This document shows, piece by piece, positions 37,141 to 46,147 of a stretch of 64,000 bases of DNA. Source of the stretch: Xanthobacter flavus. GTDB lineage: Bacteria; Pseudomonadota; Alphaproteobacteria; Rhizobiales; Xanthobacteraceae. The stretch's first letter is position 1; every line of letters starts with the position of its first letter. The notes under the pieces were generated by a model. The model searched no databases, had not been told where the DNA came from, and saw nothing but the letters and a program-made list of their open reading frames with translations. The position numbers were made by a program, and so were the translations under genes. The stretch lies in contig NZ_JAGGML010000001.1 of NCBI RefSeq assembly GCF_017875275.1, positions 372,001-436,000 on the forward strand. Direction: 5' to 3'.

Positions 37141-38763
37141 TCAGCCCTTCTGGAAGGCGCGATAGTCGAGGCGGCGGTGGAACCAGTATTCGTAGCCGGT
37201 GATGTTCTTCTGCATCGCGACGTTGACGAACGGCTGGTAGAGCGGAATGCGCGGCACGTCGGCGAAGGCGAGGTCCACCATGCCCTTCACGTCCGTATCA
37301 TAGGCCGCCTTGTCGCCGCTCGCCGCCGCAGCACGCGCGCCGTCGATGAAGGTGTCCATGGCCGCCGACTGGTAGCTCATGGTGTTGAAGACGGAATTCG
37401 AGCCGTGGTAGCACCAGAAGAAAAAGTATTCCGGATAGTCCAGCCAACCCGAGAATACGTTGGTGTAGAGCGGCAGAACCTTCTTGTTCAGCTCCGTGCG
37501 CCAGTTGGCGCCGGGGATCTTGTTGATGGTGGTCTTGATGCCGATCTGCGCCAGATTTTCCTGGAGCAGCACGCAGATGGGCTCGTTGACGCCGGCGAAG
37601 CCGAGGTCGAAGGAGAGCGTGGTGTCGATGCCGCCCGCAAGGCCTGCTTCGGCCATCAGCTGCTTGGCCTTGGCGAGGTCGGTCTTGAACTTGGTGGGCT
37701 GCGGCCAGGCCACCTTGGTGGCGGCATCCGCCGGCGCGCCGAACATGGGGCGGCCCAGACCGTAGAGCACGGCCTCCATGATCTTCTCATAGGGAATGGC
37801 GTAGGCGATGGCCTCGCGCACCTTCGGATTGTCGAAGGGCGGGTTCTTCACGTTCATGCCGATGTACTGCACGCCGTTGGAATACGGCACCGACGTGATG
37901 TTGAGCTTGCCCGCCTGCTTCAGCTCCACGAAGTCCTTGTTGGGCAGATCGTAGGAGATGTCCGCGTCGCCGCGCTCCAGCAGCGCCCGGCGGTTGCCGG
38001 CGGACGGCACCATGCGCCAGATCACGCGCTTGATCTTGGGCAGCGGGCCGCCCTTCCAGTCGTCGAAGCGCTCGAAGATGACTTCCGTGCCGGGCGTCCA
38101 CTTGGTGACGCGATAGGCGCCGGAGCCGGCGGTGTTCTGCTTGGTGTATTCGAGACCCCAGGGGTCCTTCTCGGTGGCGTTCTTCTTCACCAGCTCCGAA
38201 TTGATGACGCACGGCACGATGACCGCGAGATCCGGGATGGTCAGGCGATCCTTGCGCAGGAAGTCCACGCGCACCGTGTGGTCGTCAACCACAACGAACT
38301 GCTCGGGCTTCTCCAGCGAGCCGGCTTTCATCTGGAAGGTGGGAAACCCGCCCACGGAGACGGCGCGGTCCAGCGACCACTTCACGTCCTTGGCGGTCAC
38401 CGGCGTGCCGTCCTGGAAAGTCGCGTTCTTCTTCAGCTTGAAGGTGACGGACATGTCGCCGATGTTCATGTCCTCGGCCAGCTCGCCCTTGAGCTTGTCG
38501 CGGTCATAGTAGCGAACGCCCTCCTTCTCGGTCATCTCGTGGGTGATGAGCCGATCGTAGGTGTTCCAGCTCGCCTCATAGCCGGGCACGTTGGTGCCGA
38601 CGCCATGGATGTCGAGATTGTTCGGGCCGCTCTCCGAAACGATCAACAGCGTCTCGTTGCGGGCCTGCGCCTTCGCCGGCGAGAACACCGCTGGAGCGGC
38701 GACGCTGGTGCCGGTCGCGACGGCTGTGGCGGAGGCGGATTTCATGAATTCGCGGCGGTTCAT
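37141..38763 (-). CDS. Peptide/opine-type ABC transporter substrate-binding protein
   Basis: A 540-residue periplasmic binding protein of family 5 (SBP_bac_5). The N-terminus has a twin-arginine export motif (NRREFMKSA) and a signal peptide ending near AKAQ (about residue 33). The family segments LAEDMNIGDMSVTFKLKKNA and KDVKWSLDRA are present. It is the first gene of the leftward operon that ends with AtzG-AtzE-HpxZ and the GntR regulator. Its ligand is unknown; context suggests an amide- or ureido-type nitrogen compound rather than a peptide. Confidence 0.93.
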   Translation of the reverse strand: MNRREFMKSASATAVATGTSVAAPAVFSPAKAQARNETLLIVSESGPNNLDIHGVGTNVPGYEASWNTYDRLITHEMTEKEGVRYYDRDKLKGELAEDMNIGDMSVTFKLKKNATFQDGTPVTAKDVKWSLDRAVSVGGFPTFQMKAGSLEKPEQFVVVDDHTVRVDFLRKDRLTIPDLAVIVPCVINSELVKKNATEKDPWGLEYTKQNTAGSGAYRVTKWTPGTEVIFERFDDWKGGPLPKIKRVIWRMVPSAGNRRALLERGDADISYDLPNKDFVELKQAGKLNITSVPYSNGVQYIGMNVKNPPFDNPKVREAIAYAIPYEKIMEAVLYGLGRPMFGAPADAATKVAWPQPTKFKTDLAKAKQLMAEAGLAGGIDTTLSFDLGFAGVNEPICVLLQENLAQIGIKTTINKIPGANWRTELNKKVLPLYTNVFSGWLDYPEYFFFWCYHGSNSVFNTMSYQSAAMDTFIDGARAAAASGDKAAYDTDVKGMVDLAFADVPRIPLYQPFVNVAMQKNITGYEYWFHRRLDYRAFQKG

Positions 38764-38799
38764 CAGCGACGTCCCTGTGGTGGTGGTCGCCTAATGCCA

Positions 38800-38816
38800 T
38801 TCAAGCCGCGTGCCAA
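38800..38816 (-). promoter_or_regulatory. Sigma-54-like promoter sequence, one mismatch
   Basis: On the minus strand TTGGCACGCGGCTTGAA has the -24 element TGGCACG and, at correct spacing, TTGA in place of the -12 element TTGC. It lies 37 bases upstream of the binding-protein ATG, in the right orientation. The -12 mismatch hits the conserved GC, so activity is doubtful. It overlaps one arm of the inverted operator pair. Confidence 0.3.
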
Positions 38817-38942
38817 TTGCATACAGTTTTTTATTTTAATCGTAAAATCAATCATATACATCCGCCGCACCGCAGATTACGCCGCGACGCAGGGCGGAAA
38901 ATGACTACAATATGTGCAGCTATGTGCGCATTGTATGCAATT
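38815..38942. promoter_or_regulatory. Pair of inverted GntR-type sites upstream of the transporter operon
   Basis: AATTGCATACA at 38815-38825 and its exact reverse complement TGTATGCAATT at 38932-38942 lie in an AT-rich island that contrasts with the GC-rich surroundings. The core TTGTATGCAA is a near-palindrome of the kind bound by FCD-type GntR regulators. The 117-base spacing would permit looping. The likely binder is the GntR protein encoded at the end of this operon. Confidence 0.6.
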
Positions 38943-39002
38943 AGATGCGCATCACTGCGGCAACGCTTGCCCAGCGCGTGGCCAGCAGCCGCTTGGGGAA
39001 GA

Positions 39003-39851
39003 TCAGGAGGGCAGGACGTCTGGGGCGGCGGACGGCGCGGCGGCGCGCTCGGCTTTCCAGGCCTTCATCTGGCGCCGATAGCGCATGGTGGAGACCGGCA
39101 GCAGAGCCAGATAGAGGATGGTGCAGACGGAAAGCACGATCCAGGGATAGCTCGCCAGCAGCGCGAAATAGATGGCCACCGCCACGAACAGCGGCAGCAC
39201 CATGTCCCGCCGCACCCGCCGCCCCAGCGTCTTGCCGGACCAGGCGGGCACCGTGGAGATCATCAGGAAGGCAATGGCCAGGCAGTAGACCAGCGCGATC
39301 AACGCGCTCACCCGCCCGTGGGGAAGGCCGATCAGCTCCAGGTAAACCGGCAGCAGCACGGTGATGGCGCCGGCCGGGGCCGGGATGCCGGTGAAATAGT
39401 CGCCCGCGAAGGGCGGCTTGTTCGGGTCGTCCAGCATCACGTTGAACCGCGCGAGGCGAAGCGCGGCGCAGATGGCATAGGCCAGCGCGGCGATCCAGCC
39501 GAACGAGCCGGCTTCGTTGAGGCCCCAGAAATAGAGCATCAGCGCCGGCACGCAGCCGAAGTTCACGAAGTCGGCAAGGCTGTCCAGCTCCGCTCCGAAG
39601 CGGGAGGTGCCTTTCAACGCCCGCGCCAGCCGCCCGTCCACGCCGTCGAGGATGGCGGCGAAGACGATGGCCGCCAGTGCCAGCTCGATCCGCTCCTCGA
39701 TGGCGAGGCGCACGGCGGTGAGGCCGGAGCACAGGGCCAGCAGTGTCACGAGATTGGGCAGCAGAACCCGGATCGGCACCTTGCCGATGCTGCCGCCAAG
39801 GCGCGGCCGGGGCCGGCCTTCGGGATCGAACGGGGGAAAGGGCGTTTCCAT
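39003..39851 (-). CDS. pssA: CDP-diacylglycerol-serine O-phosphatidyltransferase
   Basis: Makes phosphatidylserine from CDP-diacylglycerol and serine, the step before Psd. It is a 282-residue membrane enzyme of the CDP-alcohol phosphatidyltransferase family with the full signature Asp69, Asp72, Gly73, Ala76, Arg77, Gly86, Asp90 and Asp94. About eight membrane spans. The ATG at 39851 overlaps the psd stop by one base, so the two enzymes of phosphatidylethanolamine synthesis are coupled. Confidence 0.96.
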   Translation of the reverse strand: METPFPPFDPEGRPRPRLGGSIGKVPIRVLLPNLVTLLALCSGLTAVRLAIEERIELALAAIVFAAILDGVDGRLARALKGTSRFGAELDSLADFVNFGCVPALMLYFWGLNEAGSFGWIAALAYAICAALRLARFNVMLDDPNKPPFAGDYFTGIPAPAGAITVLLPVYLELIGLPHGRVSALIALVYCLAIAFLMISTVPAWSGKTLGRRVRRDMVLPLFVAVAIYFALLASYPWIVLSVCTILYLALLPVSTMRYRRQMKAWKAERAAAPSAAPDVLPS

Positions 39852-40552
39852 CAGCTCACCCGGTAGGCGGTCTCGCGCTGCTGCGGCTGGGAGAGATCGC
39901 ACAGGACGGTCTCGCCCGCCACCGTCAACTGGCCCTCGCTGACCAGCACGCGCGAGCCCACGGGCAGATAGACGTCCACGCGCGATCCGAAGCGGATCAG
40001 GCCGAAGCGCTCGCCGGCACCGATGGATTCGCCCTCGCGTACGAACGAGACGATGCGGCGCGCCACGAGGCCGGCGATCTGCACGCATCCCACCCGGCAG
40101 TAGGGGGTGGAGATGATGAGGCCGTTGCGCTCATTGTCCTCGCTCGCCTTGTCGAGGTCGGCATTCAGGAAGAGGCCCGGCTTATAGGCGATGCGCTCGA
40201 TGCGTCCGGTCACCGGTGCGCGGTTCACGTGGACGTTGAACACGTTCATGAAAATCGACACGCGCAGCAGCGGCTCGTCCGAAAGGTCCAGCTCCCGCGG
40301 CGGCCGCGCCAGCCCCACCTGCGAGACCCGCCCATCCGCCGGCGCGATCACGAGGCCCTCGCGCACCGGCGTCACGCGCTCGGGATCGCGGAAGAACAGC
40401 GCCGTCCAGAGGGCGAGGCCGAAGCCGATCATGCCGAAGAAGGTGGAGAAGGCGAACAGCACGAGCGCGATCACCACCGCGATCGCGATGAAGGGATAGC
40501 CCTCGCGATGGACGGGAACGAGCGTCTTGCGGATGCTGGCAATGATCGACAA
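39851..40552 (-). CDS. psd: Phosphatidylserine decarboxylase proenzyme
   Basis: Converts phosphatidylserine to phosphatidylethanolamine with a pyruvoyl group made by self-cleavage. It is the short 233-residue form. The cleavage site is Gly189-Ser190 in [13 protein letters not shown]. Two hydrophobic segments lie near the N-terminus (about 20-52). The start is read as TTG at 40552, seven bases after GGAG; the following [20 protein letters not shown] is the usual family opening. First gene of the psd-pssA operon. Confidence 0.95.
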   Translation of the reverse strand: MSIIASIRKTLVPVHREGYPFIAIAVVIALVLFAFSTFFGMIGFGLALWTALFFRDPERVTPVREGLVIAPADGRVSQVGLARPPRELDLSDEPLLRVSIFMNVFNVHVNRAPVTGRIERIAYKPGLFLNADLDKASEDNERNGLIISTPYCRVGCVQIAGLVARRIVSFVREGESIGAGERFGLIRFGSRVDVYLPVGSRVLVSEGQLTVAGETVLCDLSQPQQRETAYRVS

Positions 40553-40695
40553 CAGCTTACTCCAGGGCGCACCGGTCGGCGCCGGCCGGCGCCGCGGCGC
40601 CAGAAGTCAGGTTTCCACCGGCGCCGGGACGCCGGGGTTTGCGCACAGGTAGTCAGCCGCCGGCCCGCCGTCAAATGGCGGAACGCCGCTCTTCC

Positions 40696-41712
40696 TCAAC
40701 GCCCCGCACGTCGGAAGGCGCCGGGGCTCGCGCCTGTCCATTTGCGGAAAGCCCGGTGGAAGGCGCTCGGCTCGGAAAAACCCAGATCCGCGGCGATCTC
40801 CCCGACCGGCCGGTCGGTGCCACGCAGCAGATCCTCGGCCTTCATCCGGCGCAGGTCGTCCTTGATGTCGCGATAGGCGGCCCCCTCCTCCGCCAGCCGC
40901 CGCCGGAATGTCGAGGCCGGCAGGCGCAGTTGGCGGGCGAGGTCCTCGAAGGACGGCCACGCCGCGGCCGGCTGCTCCCGCAGGCGCGCACGGACCCGCG
41001 CCGCCAGCCCCTCGTCGTGCCGGTAGCGCACCAGGATGTTGGCCGGCGCGCCGCGCAGGAAATCGCGCAGCGCCCGCTCGCTGCGGTGGGCCGGCAGCTT
41101 CAGGAAGGCGGCATCGAAGGCGAGCCGGCTTTCCGGCGCATCGAACCGGACCGGCGCTCCGAAGAACAGGCGGTAGTCGGCACCGTGCTCCGGCGGTCCG
41201 CAGCGGAAATCCACCTGCCGAAGCGGGATGCGCCGGCCTACCAGCCAGCAGGTGATGCCGTGGAGGATGATCCAGTAGGTGCGATAGGCGAAGGCCGAGC
41301 GCGCCGCACCTCTGTCCACCAGCACCACCGACGCAAGACCATCGCCGACGACGAGTTCGCCGCTCGGGTCCTCCAGCACCACACGCAGAAAGCGCAGCGC
41401 CCGCCGCAGGGCCTGCTCCAGCGTTCCCGCGCCCATGAGGGCATGACAGAGCAGGGTAAAGCTGCCGCAGCGCATGGGGCGGGCGGCGAGGCCGAAGAAT
41501 TCATCGTCCAGCGCCTCGGCCGCCGCCGTCCACAGCGCGCCGTATTGTTCGGCCGAGACCGCCTCGGTCACCGGCAGCGCGAGCCCCGCCCGTGCGAGCA
41601 CCGGACCGGTCTCGATCCCCTGCGCCGCGAGGCAGCCCAAGGCATCGTCCACAAAGGTGCCGGAGATCATGCGCCGTTCCACGGCGTGCTCCCGTATGGC
41701 AAAAACGCTCAC
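40696..41712 (-). CDS. AraC-family transcriptional regulator
   Basis: A 338-residue regulator: an N-terminal arabinose-binding-like domain (about 15-215) of the type common in fatty-acid and lipid-linked AraC proteins, and a C-terminal double helix-turn-helix (about 240-335) with the FSEPSAFHRAFRKWTGASPG signature. It is divergent from the acyl-CoA degradation operon and probably activates it. The start may be GTG at 41712 or ATG at 41670; neither has a strong ribosome site. Confidence 0.92.
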   Translation of the reverse strand: MSVFAIREHAVERRMISGTFVDDALGCLAAQGIETGPVLARAGLALPVTEAVSAEQYGALWTAAAEALDDEFFGLAARPMRCGSFTLLCHALMGAGTLEQALRRALRFLRVVLEDPSGELVVGDGLASVVLVDRGAARSAFAYRTYWIILHGITCWLVGRRIPLRQVDFRCGPPEHGADYRLFFGAPVRFDAPESRLAFDAAFLKLPAHRSERALRDFLRGAPANILVRYRHDEGLAARVRARLREQPAAAWPSFEDLARQLRLPASTFRRRLAEEGAAYRDIKDDLRRMKAEDLLRGTDRPVGEIAADLGFSEPSAFHRAFRKWTGASPGAFRRAGR

Positions 41713-41728
41713 ATCAATAGATCGCTAG

Positions 41729-41743
41729 TGTCATCGAATGTCA
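41729..41743. promoter_or_regulatory. Putative AraC-type direct-repeat site
   Basis: TGTCA occurs at 41729-41733 and again at 41739-41743, one helical turn apart, in the 100-base gap between the AraC gene and the divergent operon (TGTCATCGAATGTCACTCG). AraC proteins bind such direct repeats. The call is positional and short. Confidence 0.3.
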
Positions 41744-41812
41744 CTCGGCTTTTCTGCTAGACGTGAGTCAACGGCCGCTCAAGCGGCGGCATGTCTCCCT
41801 GGGAGGGGCACC

Positions 41813-42580
41813 ATGAAGATCGAAGGGCGCGTCTTTCTCGTCACCGGCGGCGGCTCGGGCCTTGGCGCTGCGGTGGCGCGGATGGTGGTGGACAATGGCG
41901 GCCGCGTCGTCCTCGTCGACATCAACGCCGACGCTGGCGCCGCCATGGCCGCCGAACTCGGCGACGCCGCCCGCTTCCAGCGCGCCGACGTGAGCAGCGA
42001 GGCCGACGGCAAGGCGGCCGTGCAGCTCGCCCTCGACAGCTTCGGCCACGTTCACGGCCTCGTGAACTGCGCGGGCGTCGCTCCCGGCGAGAAGGTGATC
42101 GGACGCGAGGGCCCGCACCGGCTGGACAGCTTCGTGCGCGGCATCACCGTCAACCTCATCGGCACCTTCAACATGCTTCGGCTCGCGGCCGACGCCATGG
42201 TGAAGGAGCAGCCGGACGCGGACGGCGAACGCGGCGTCATCATCAACACGGCCTCCATCGCCGCCTTCGACGGGCAGATCGGGCAGGCCGCCTATGCCGC
42301 CTCCAAGGGCGGCGTCGCGGCCCTCACGCTGCCGGTGGCCCGCGAGCTTGCGCGCTTCGGCATCCGCGTCCTCACCATTGCGCCCGGCATCTTCGAGACG
42401 CCGATGATGGCCGGTCTGCCGCAGGATGTTCAGGACAGCCTCGGCAAGAGCGTTCCCTTCCCCTCGCGCCTCGGGCGGCCGTCCGAATACGCCGCGCTGG
42501 TCAAGCACATCTGCGAGAATTCCATGCTGAACGGCGAGGTCATCCGCCTCGACGGCGCGCTGCGCATGGCGCCGCGCTGA
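41813..42580 (+). CDS. SDR-family 3-hydroxyacyl-CoA dehydrogenase (HSD10-like)
   Basis: A 255-residue short-chain dehydrogenase: NAD-binding TGGGSGLG (11-18), NAG-type motif NCAG (85-88), catalytic Ser148, Tyr161 and Lys165. The pattern [12 protein letters not shown] followed by [10 protein letters not shown] is typical of type II 3-hydroxyacyl-CoA dehydrogenases, which oxidise 3-hydroxy-2-methylbutyryl-CoA in isoleucine breakdown. The ATG at 41813 follows GGGAGGGG; in-frame codons upstream are non-coding. First gene of a four-gene operon. Confidence 0.92.
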   Translation: MKIEGRVFLVTGGGSGLGAAVARMVVDNGGRVVLVDINADAGAAMAAELGDAARFQRADVSSEADGKAAVQLALDSFGHVHGLVNCAGVAPGEKVIGREGPHRLDSFVRGITVNLIGTFNMLRLAADAMVKEQPDADGERGVIINTASIAAFDGQIGQAAYAASKGGVAALTLPVARELARFGIRVLTIAPGIFETPMMAGLPQDVQDSLGKSVPFPSRLGRPSEYAALVKHICENSMLNGEVIRLDGALRMAPR

Positions 42581-42617
42581 CCCTGGCACTCTCCTCCCTC
42601 CTCCGGAGACAAGACCC

Positions 42618-43808
42618 ATGACGGCTTCCGACCCCATCGTCATCGTCGGCACCGCCCGCACGCCCATGGGCGGTTTTCAGGGCGACCTCAAGGATGTCGC
42701 CGCAACCGCGCTCGGCTCTGCGGCCATCGGTGCCGCCCTCTCCCGCGCCGGCCTCGCGCCGGATCAGGTGGAGGAAGTGGTGTTCGGCTGCGTGCTGCCG
42801 GCGGGCCTCGGCCAGGCGCCGGCCCGGCAGGCGGCTCTGGGCGCGGGCCTTCCGCTCGCGACCGGCGCCACCACGGTCAACAAGATGTGCGGCTCCGGCA
42901 TGAAGGCGGCCATGTTCGCCCATGACCTCCTCGCCGCTGGCTCCGCCTCCGTCGCCGTGGCGGGCGGCATGGAGAGCATGACCAATGCCCCCTACCTGCT
43001 GGACCGCGCCCGTGGCGGGTACCGCATGGGGCATGGACGGGTCATCGACCACATGTTCTTCGACGGGCTCGAGGACGCCTATGACAAGGGCCGCCTCATG
43101 GGCACCTTCGCGGAGGAGTGCGCGGAGGCCTATCAGTTCACCCGCGAGGCGCAGGACGCCTTCGCCATCGCCTCGCTCACCAAGGCGCAGAAGGCCATGG
43201 CCGATGGCGCCTTCGACAGGGAGATCACCCCCGTCACCGTGAAGGCCGGCAAGGCGGAGCGCGTGGTGGCGGCGGACGAGCAGCCGCCCAAGGCGAAGCT
43301 GGACAAGATCCCGACGCTGAAGCCCGCCTTCCGCGACGGCGGCACGGTGACGGCGGCGAACTCCTCCTCAATCTCCGATGGCGCGGCCGCGCTCGTGCTC
43401 ATGCGCCGATCGGAGGCGGAAAAGCGCGGGCTCACCCCCCTCGCCGCCATCGTCGGCCATGCCACCCACGCGCAGGCGCCGAACCTGTTCACGACGGCCC
43501 CCATTGGCGCAGTGCAGAAGCTCGCCGGGAAGACCGGCTGGGACCTGAAGGACGTGGACCTGTTCGAGATCAACGAGGCGTTCGCCGTGGTGCCCATGGC
43601 CGCCATGCGCGATCTCGGCCTGCCGGAGGACAAGGTGAACGTCCATGGCGGCGCCTGTGCGCTGGGCCATCCCATCGGTGCCTCGGGCGCGCGGGTGATG
43701 GTGACGCTGCTGGCGGCACTGGAGCGCTACGATCTCAAGCGCGGCATCGCGTCCCTGTGCATCGGCGGCGGCGAGGCGACGGCGGTCGCCATCGAGCGGC
43801 TGAGCTGA
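42618..43808 (+). CDS. Acetyl-CoA acyltransferase (thiolase)
   Basis: A 396-residue thiolase that cleaves 3-oxoacyl-CoA with CoA (or makes acetoacetyl-CoA). Active-site residues are nucleophile Cys91 (NKMCGSGMKA), His351 (GHPIGASG) and Cys381 (CIGGGEA). It lies 37 bases after the dehydrogenase and before the acyl-CoA dehydrogenase, which places it as the last step of a beta-oxidation module. Confidence 0.95.
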   Translation: MTASDPIVIVGTARTPMGGFQGDLKDVAATALGSAAIGAALSRAGLAPDQVEEVVFGCVLPAGLGQAPARQAALGAGLPLATGATTVNKMCGSGMKAAMFAHDLLAAGSASVAVAGGMESMTNAPYLLDRARGGYRMGHGRVIDHMFFDGLEDAYDKGRLMGTFAEECAEAYQFTREAQDAFAIASLTKAQKAMADGAFDREITPVTVKAGKAERVVAADEQPPKAKLDKIPTLKPAFRDGGTVTAANSSSISDGAAALVLMRRSEAEKRGLTPLAAIVGHATHAQAPNLFTTAPIGAVQKLAGKTGWDLKDVDLFEINEAFAVVPMAAMRDLGLPEDKVNVHGGACALGHPIGASGARVMVTLLAALERYDLKRGIASLCIGGGEATAVAIERLS

Positions 43809-43856
43809 GGCCGCGTCCACCGCTCGGCAGCAAGCAATAAGAACCGGAGGGAGCCC

Positions 43857-44984
43857 ATGATCCTCACCGAGACCCAGGTCGCCATCCGCGACGCCGTGCG
43901 CGCCTTCGCCTCCGAGCGCCTCGCGCCCGGCGCCGCCGCGCGGGACAGGGAACACCGCTTCCCGGGAGATGAACTGAAGGAGCTGGGCGCTCTCGGCTTC
44001 CTCGGCATGCTGGTGCCGGAGGAGCTTGGCGGCTCGGCCACCGATCTCGTCTCCTACGCCCTCGCGCTGGAGGAGATCGCGGCGGCGGACGGCGCGTGCT
44101 CCACCATCGTCAGCGTGCATTCCTCGGTGGGCTGCATGCCCATCGTGAAGTTCGGCACAGATGCGCAGAAAGAGCGCTTCCTGCCCAAGCTCGCCTCCGG
44201 CGAATGGATCGGCGGCTTCGCCCTGACAGAGCCCCAGGCGGGATCGGACGCGGCGGCGCTGCGCACCCGAGCGCGGCGGGACGGCGACCATTACGTGCTC
44301 TCTGGCGCCAAGCAATTCATCACGTCCGGCAAGAACGGCAACCTCATCATCGTCTTCGCGGTCACCGATCCGGATGCGGGCAAGAAGGGTATCTCCGCCT
44401 TCATCGTTCCCACCGATACGCCCGGATACGAGGTCGTGCGGGTGGAGGAGAAGCTTGGCCAGCACTCGTCCGACACCTGCCAGCTCGCCTTCAACGATAT
44501 GCGCCTGCCCGCGGACCTCAGGCTCGGCGCGGAGGGCGAGGGGCTGAAGATCGCCCTCGCCAACCTGGAGGGCGGGCGCATCGGCATCGCCTCCCAGTGC
44601 GTGGGCATGGCGCGCGCGGCGTTCGAGGCGGCTCGCGCCTATGCAAAGGAGCGCGTGACCTTCGGCAAGCCCATCATGGAGCATCAGGCGGTCGCCTTCC
44701 GCCTCGCCGACATGGCAACCCGCATCGAGGCGGCCCGCCTGATGGTGCTGCATGCCGCATCGCTGCGCGAGGCCGGCCTGCCCTGCCTTGCCGAAGCCTC
44801 CATGGCGAAGCTTTTCGCGTCCGAGATGGCCGAGCAGGTGTGCTCCGCCGCCATCCAGACCTTCGGCGGCTACGGCTATCTGGCGGACTTCCCCGTCGAG
44901 CGCATCTATCGCGACGTGCGTGTCTGCCAGATCTACGAGGGCACGAGCGACGTGCAGCGCATCGTCATCGCGCGGGGGCTGTGA
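43857..44984 (+). CDS. Acyl-CoA dehydrogenase
   Basis: A 375-residue FAD enzyme that introduces the alpha,beta double bond into acyl-CoA. Segments [12 protein letters not shown] and the C-terminal [16 protein letters not shown] are typical; Glu361 is the likely catalytic base, in the position of short-chain and branched-chain acyl-CoA dehydrogenases. GGAGGGAG precedes the ATG. Its stop shares a base with the next start (TGATG). Confidence 0.95.
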   Translation: MILTETQVAIRDAVRAFASERLAPGAAARDREHRFPGDELKELGALGFLGMLVPEELGGSATDLVSYALALEEIAAADGACSTIVSVHSSVGCMPIVKFGTDAQKERFLPKLASGEWIGGFALTEPQAGSDAAALRTRARRDGDHYVLSGAKQFITSGKNGNLIIVFAVTDPDAGKKGISAFIVPTDTPGYEVVRVEEKLGQHSSDTCQLAFNDMRLPADLRLGAEGEGLKIALANLEGGRIGIASQCVGMARAAFEAARAYAKERVTFGKPIMEHQAVAFRLADMATRIEAARLMVLHAASLREAGLPCLAEASMAKLFASEMAEQVCSAAIQTFGGYGYLADFPVERIYRDVRVCQIYEGTSDVQRIVIARGL

Positions 44985-46144
44985 TGGTGGAGGCCCCCTC
45001 CCCGGCCCCGCGCGGTCCCCTCGCCGGCATCCGCGTGGTCGATCTCTCCCGGCTTGCCCCCGGCCCCTATTGCACCATGCTCCTCGCGGATTTCGGGGCG
45101 GAGGTGATCGTGGTGGGCGGCGGCCGGGCCGGCGTCGCCATTCCGGAATTCTCTCGCGGCAAGCGGCATATCTCTCTGGACCTGAAAGCCCCCGCCGGCC
45201 GGGCCGCGCTCCACGCTCTGGTGCAGACCGCCGACGTGCTGGTGGAGGGCTTCCGCCCCGGCGTCGCCGATCGCATCGGCGCCGGATACGAGACACTGGC
45301 GGCGCTCAATCCGCGCCTCGTCTATTGCTCGCTGACCGGCTTCGGGCAGGACGGCCCGCGCGCGCTGGAAGCGGGTCACGACATCACCTATCTCGCGCTC
45401 GCCGGGGTGCTCGGTTCCATGGGCCCGAAGGACGGACCGCCCGAGGCGCCGCTCAACCTTGTCGCCGATTTCGCCGGCGGCAGCCTGATCGCCGCCCTGG
45501 GCATCCTCGCCGCGGTGATCGAGGCGAAGACCACCGGACAGGGTCAGAAGATCGACGCCGCCATGGTGGATGGCGCGCTCTCCCTGATGGCCATGCACTG
45601 GCCGCTCTGGAAGACACCCCATTGGCCCGCGCGCGGCGACGGGCTGCTCGGCGGCGGCGCGCCTTTCTATCGCTCCTACCGCTGTGCGGACGGCGGGTTC
45701 ATCGCGGTTGGCGCGCTGGAGCGGGGCTTCTTTGATGCACTGTGGCGGCGCCTCGCGCTAGGCGAACCGCCGGACCATATGCGGCGGGACCTGTGGCCTC
45801 ACATCGAGCGCACGCTGGAAGCGACCTTCGCCGGCCAAACGCGCGACCACTGGACCGCCCTGTTCGCCGGTACGGACGCCTGTGTCGCGCCGGTTCTGGC
45901 GCCCGACGAGGTGTGGAGCGATCCCCACATTGCCGCCCGCCATCCCGACAGCGGGCCGAACCGGGTGCCTGCGGTGCCACGCCTCTCGCGCACGCCCGCG
46001 CAGGCCCACCCGCTCGATCTCGCCGATTGCACGACCGACGTGCTGCGCGAGGCCGGCCTCAGCGACGCGGACATCGCCGCCGCCGTCATGCCACCCGACA
46101 CAGCCGGCCGCTCAGGCCTCGACTGGCCGCCGGAGCTGCGCTGA
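44984..46144 (+). CDS. CaiB/BaiF-family protein, alpha-methylacyl-CoA racemase-like
   Basis: A 386-residue class III CoA-transferase fold protein. The pair His132 (EAGHDITYLA) and Asp162 (LVADFAGGS) matches the catalytic His/Asp of alpha-methylacyl-CoA racemase, and the opening LAGIRVVDLSRLAPGPYCTM fits that subgroup. A racemase would convert 2R- to 2S-methylacyl-CoA so that the upstream acyl-CoA dehydrogenase can act. A CoA-transferase activity cannot be ruled out. The long open frame upstream in this phase is a shadow of the acyl-CoA dehydrogenase gene. Confidence 0.9.
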   Translation: MVEAPSPAPRGPLAGIRVVDLSRLAPGPYCTMLLADFGAEVIVVGGGRAGVAIPEFSRGKRHISLDLKAPAGRAALHALVQTADVLVEGFRPGVADRIGAGYETLAALNPRLVYCSLTGFGQDGPRALEAGHDITYLALAGVLGSMGPKDGPPEAPLNLVADFAGGSLIAALGILAAVIEAKTTGQGQKIDAAMVDGALSLMAMHWPLWKTPHWPARGDGLLGGGAPFYRSYRCADGGFIAVGALERGFFDALWRRLALGEPPDHMRRDLWPHIERTLEATFAGQTRDHWTALFAGTDACVAPVLAPDEVWSDPHIAARHPDSGPNRVPAVPRLSRTPAQAHPLDLADCTTDVLREAGLSDADIAAAVMPPDTAGRSGLDWPPELR

Positions 46145-46147
46145 ACG

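Noticed and set aside
44096-44983. N-terminal extension of the racemase-like protein to 682 residues
   Set aside because: This part is the shifted frame of the acyl-CoA dehydrogenase gene. The family N-terminus begins at the ATG at 44984.
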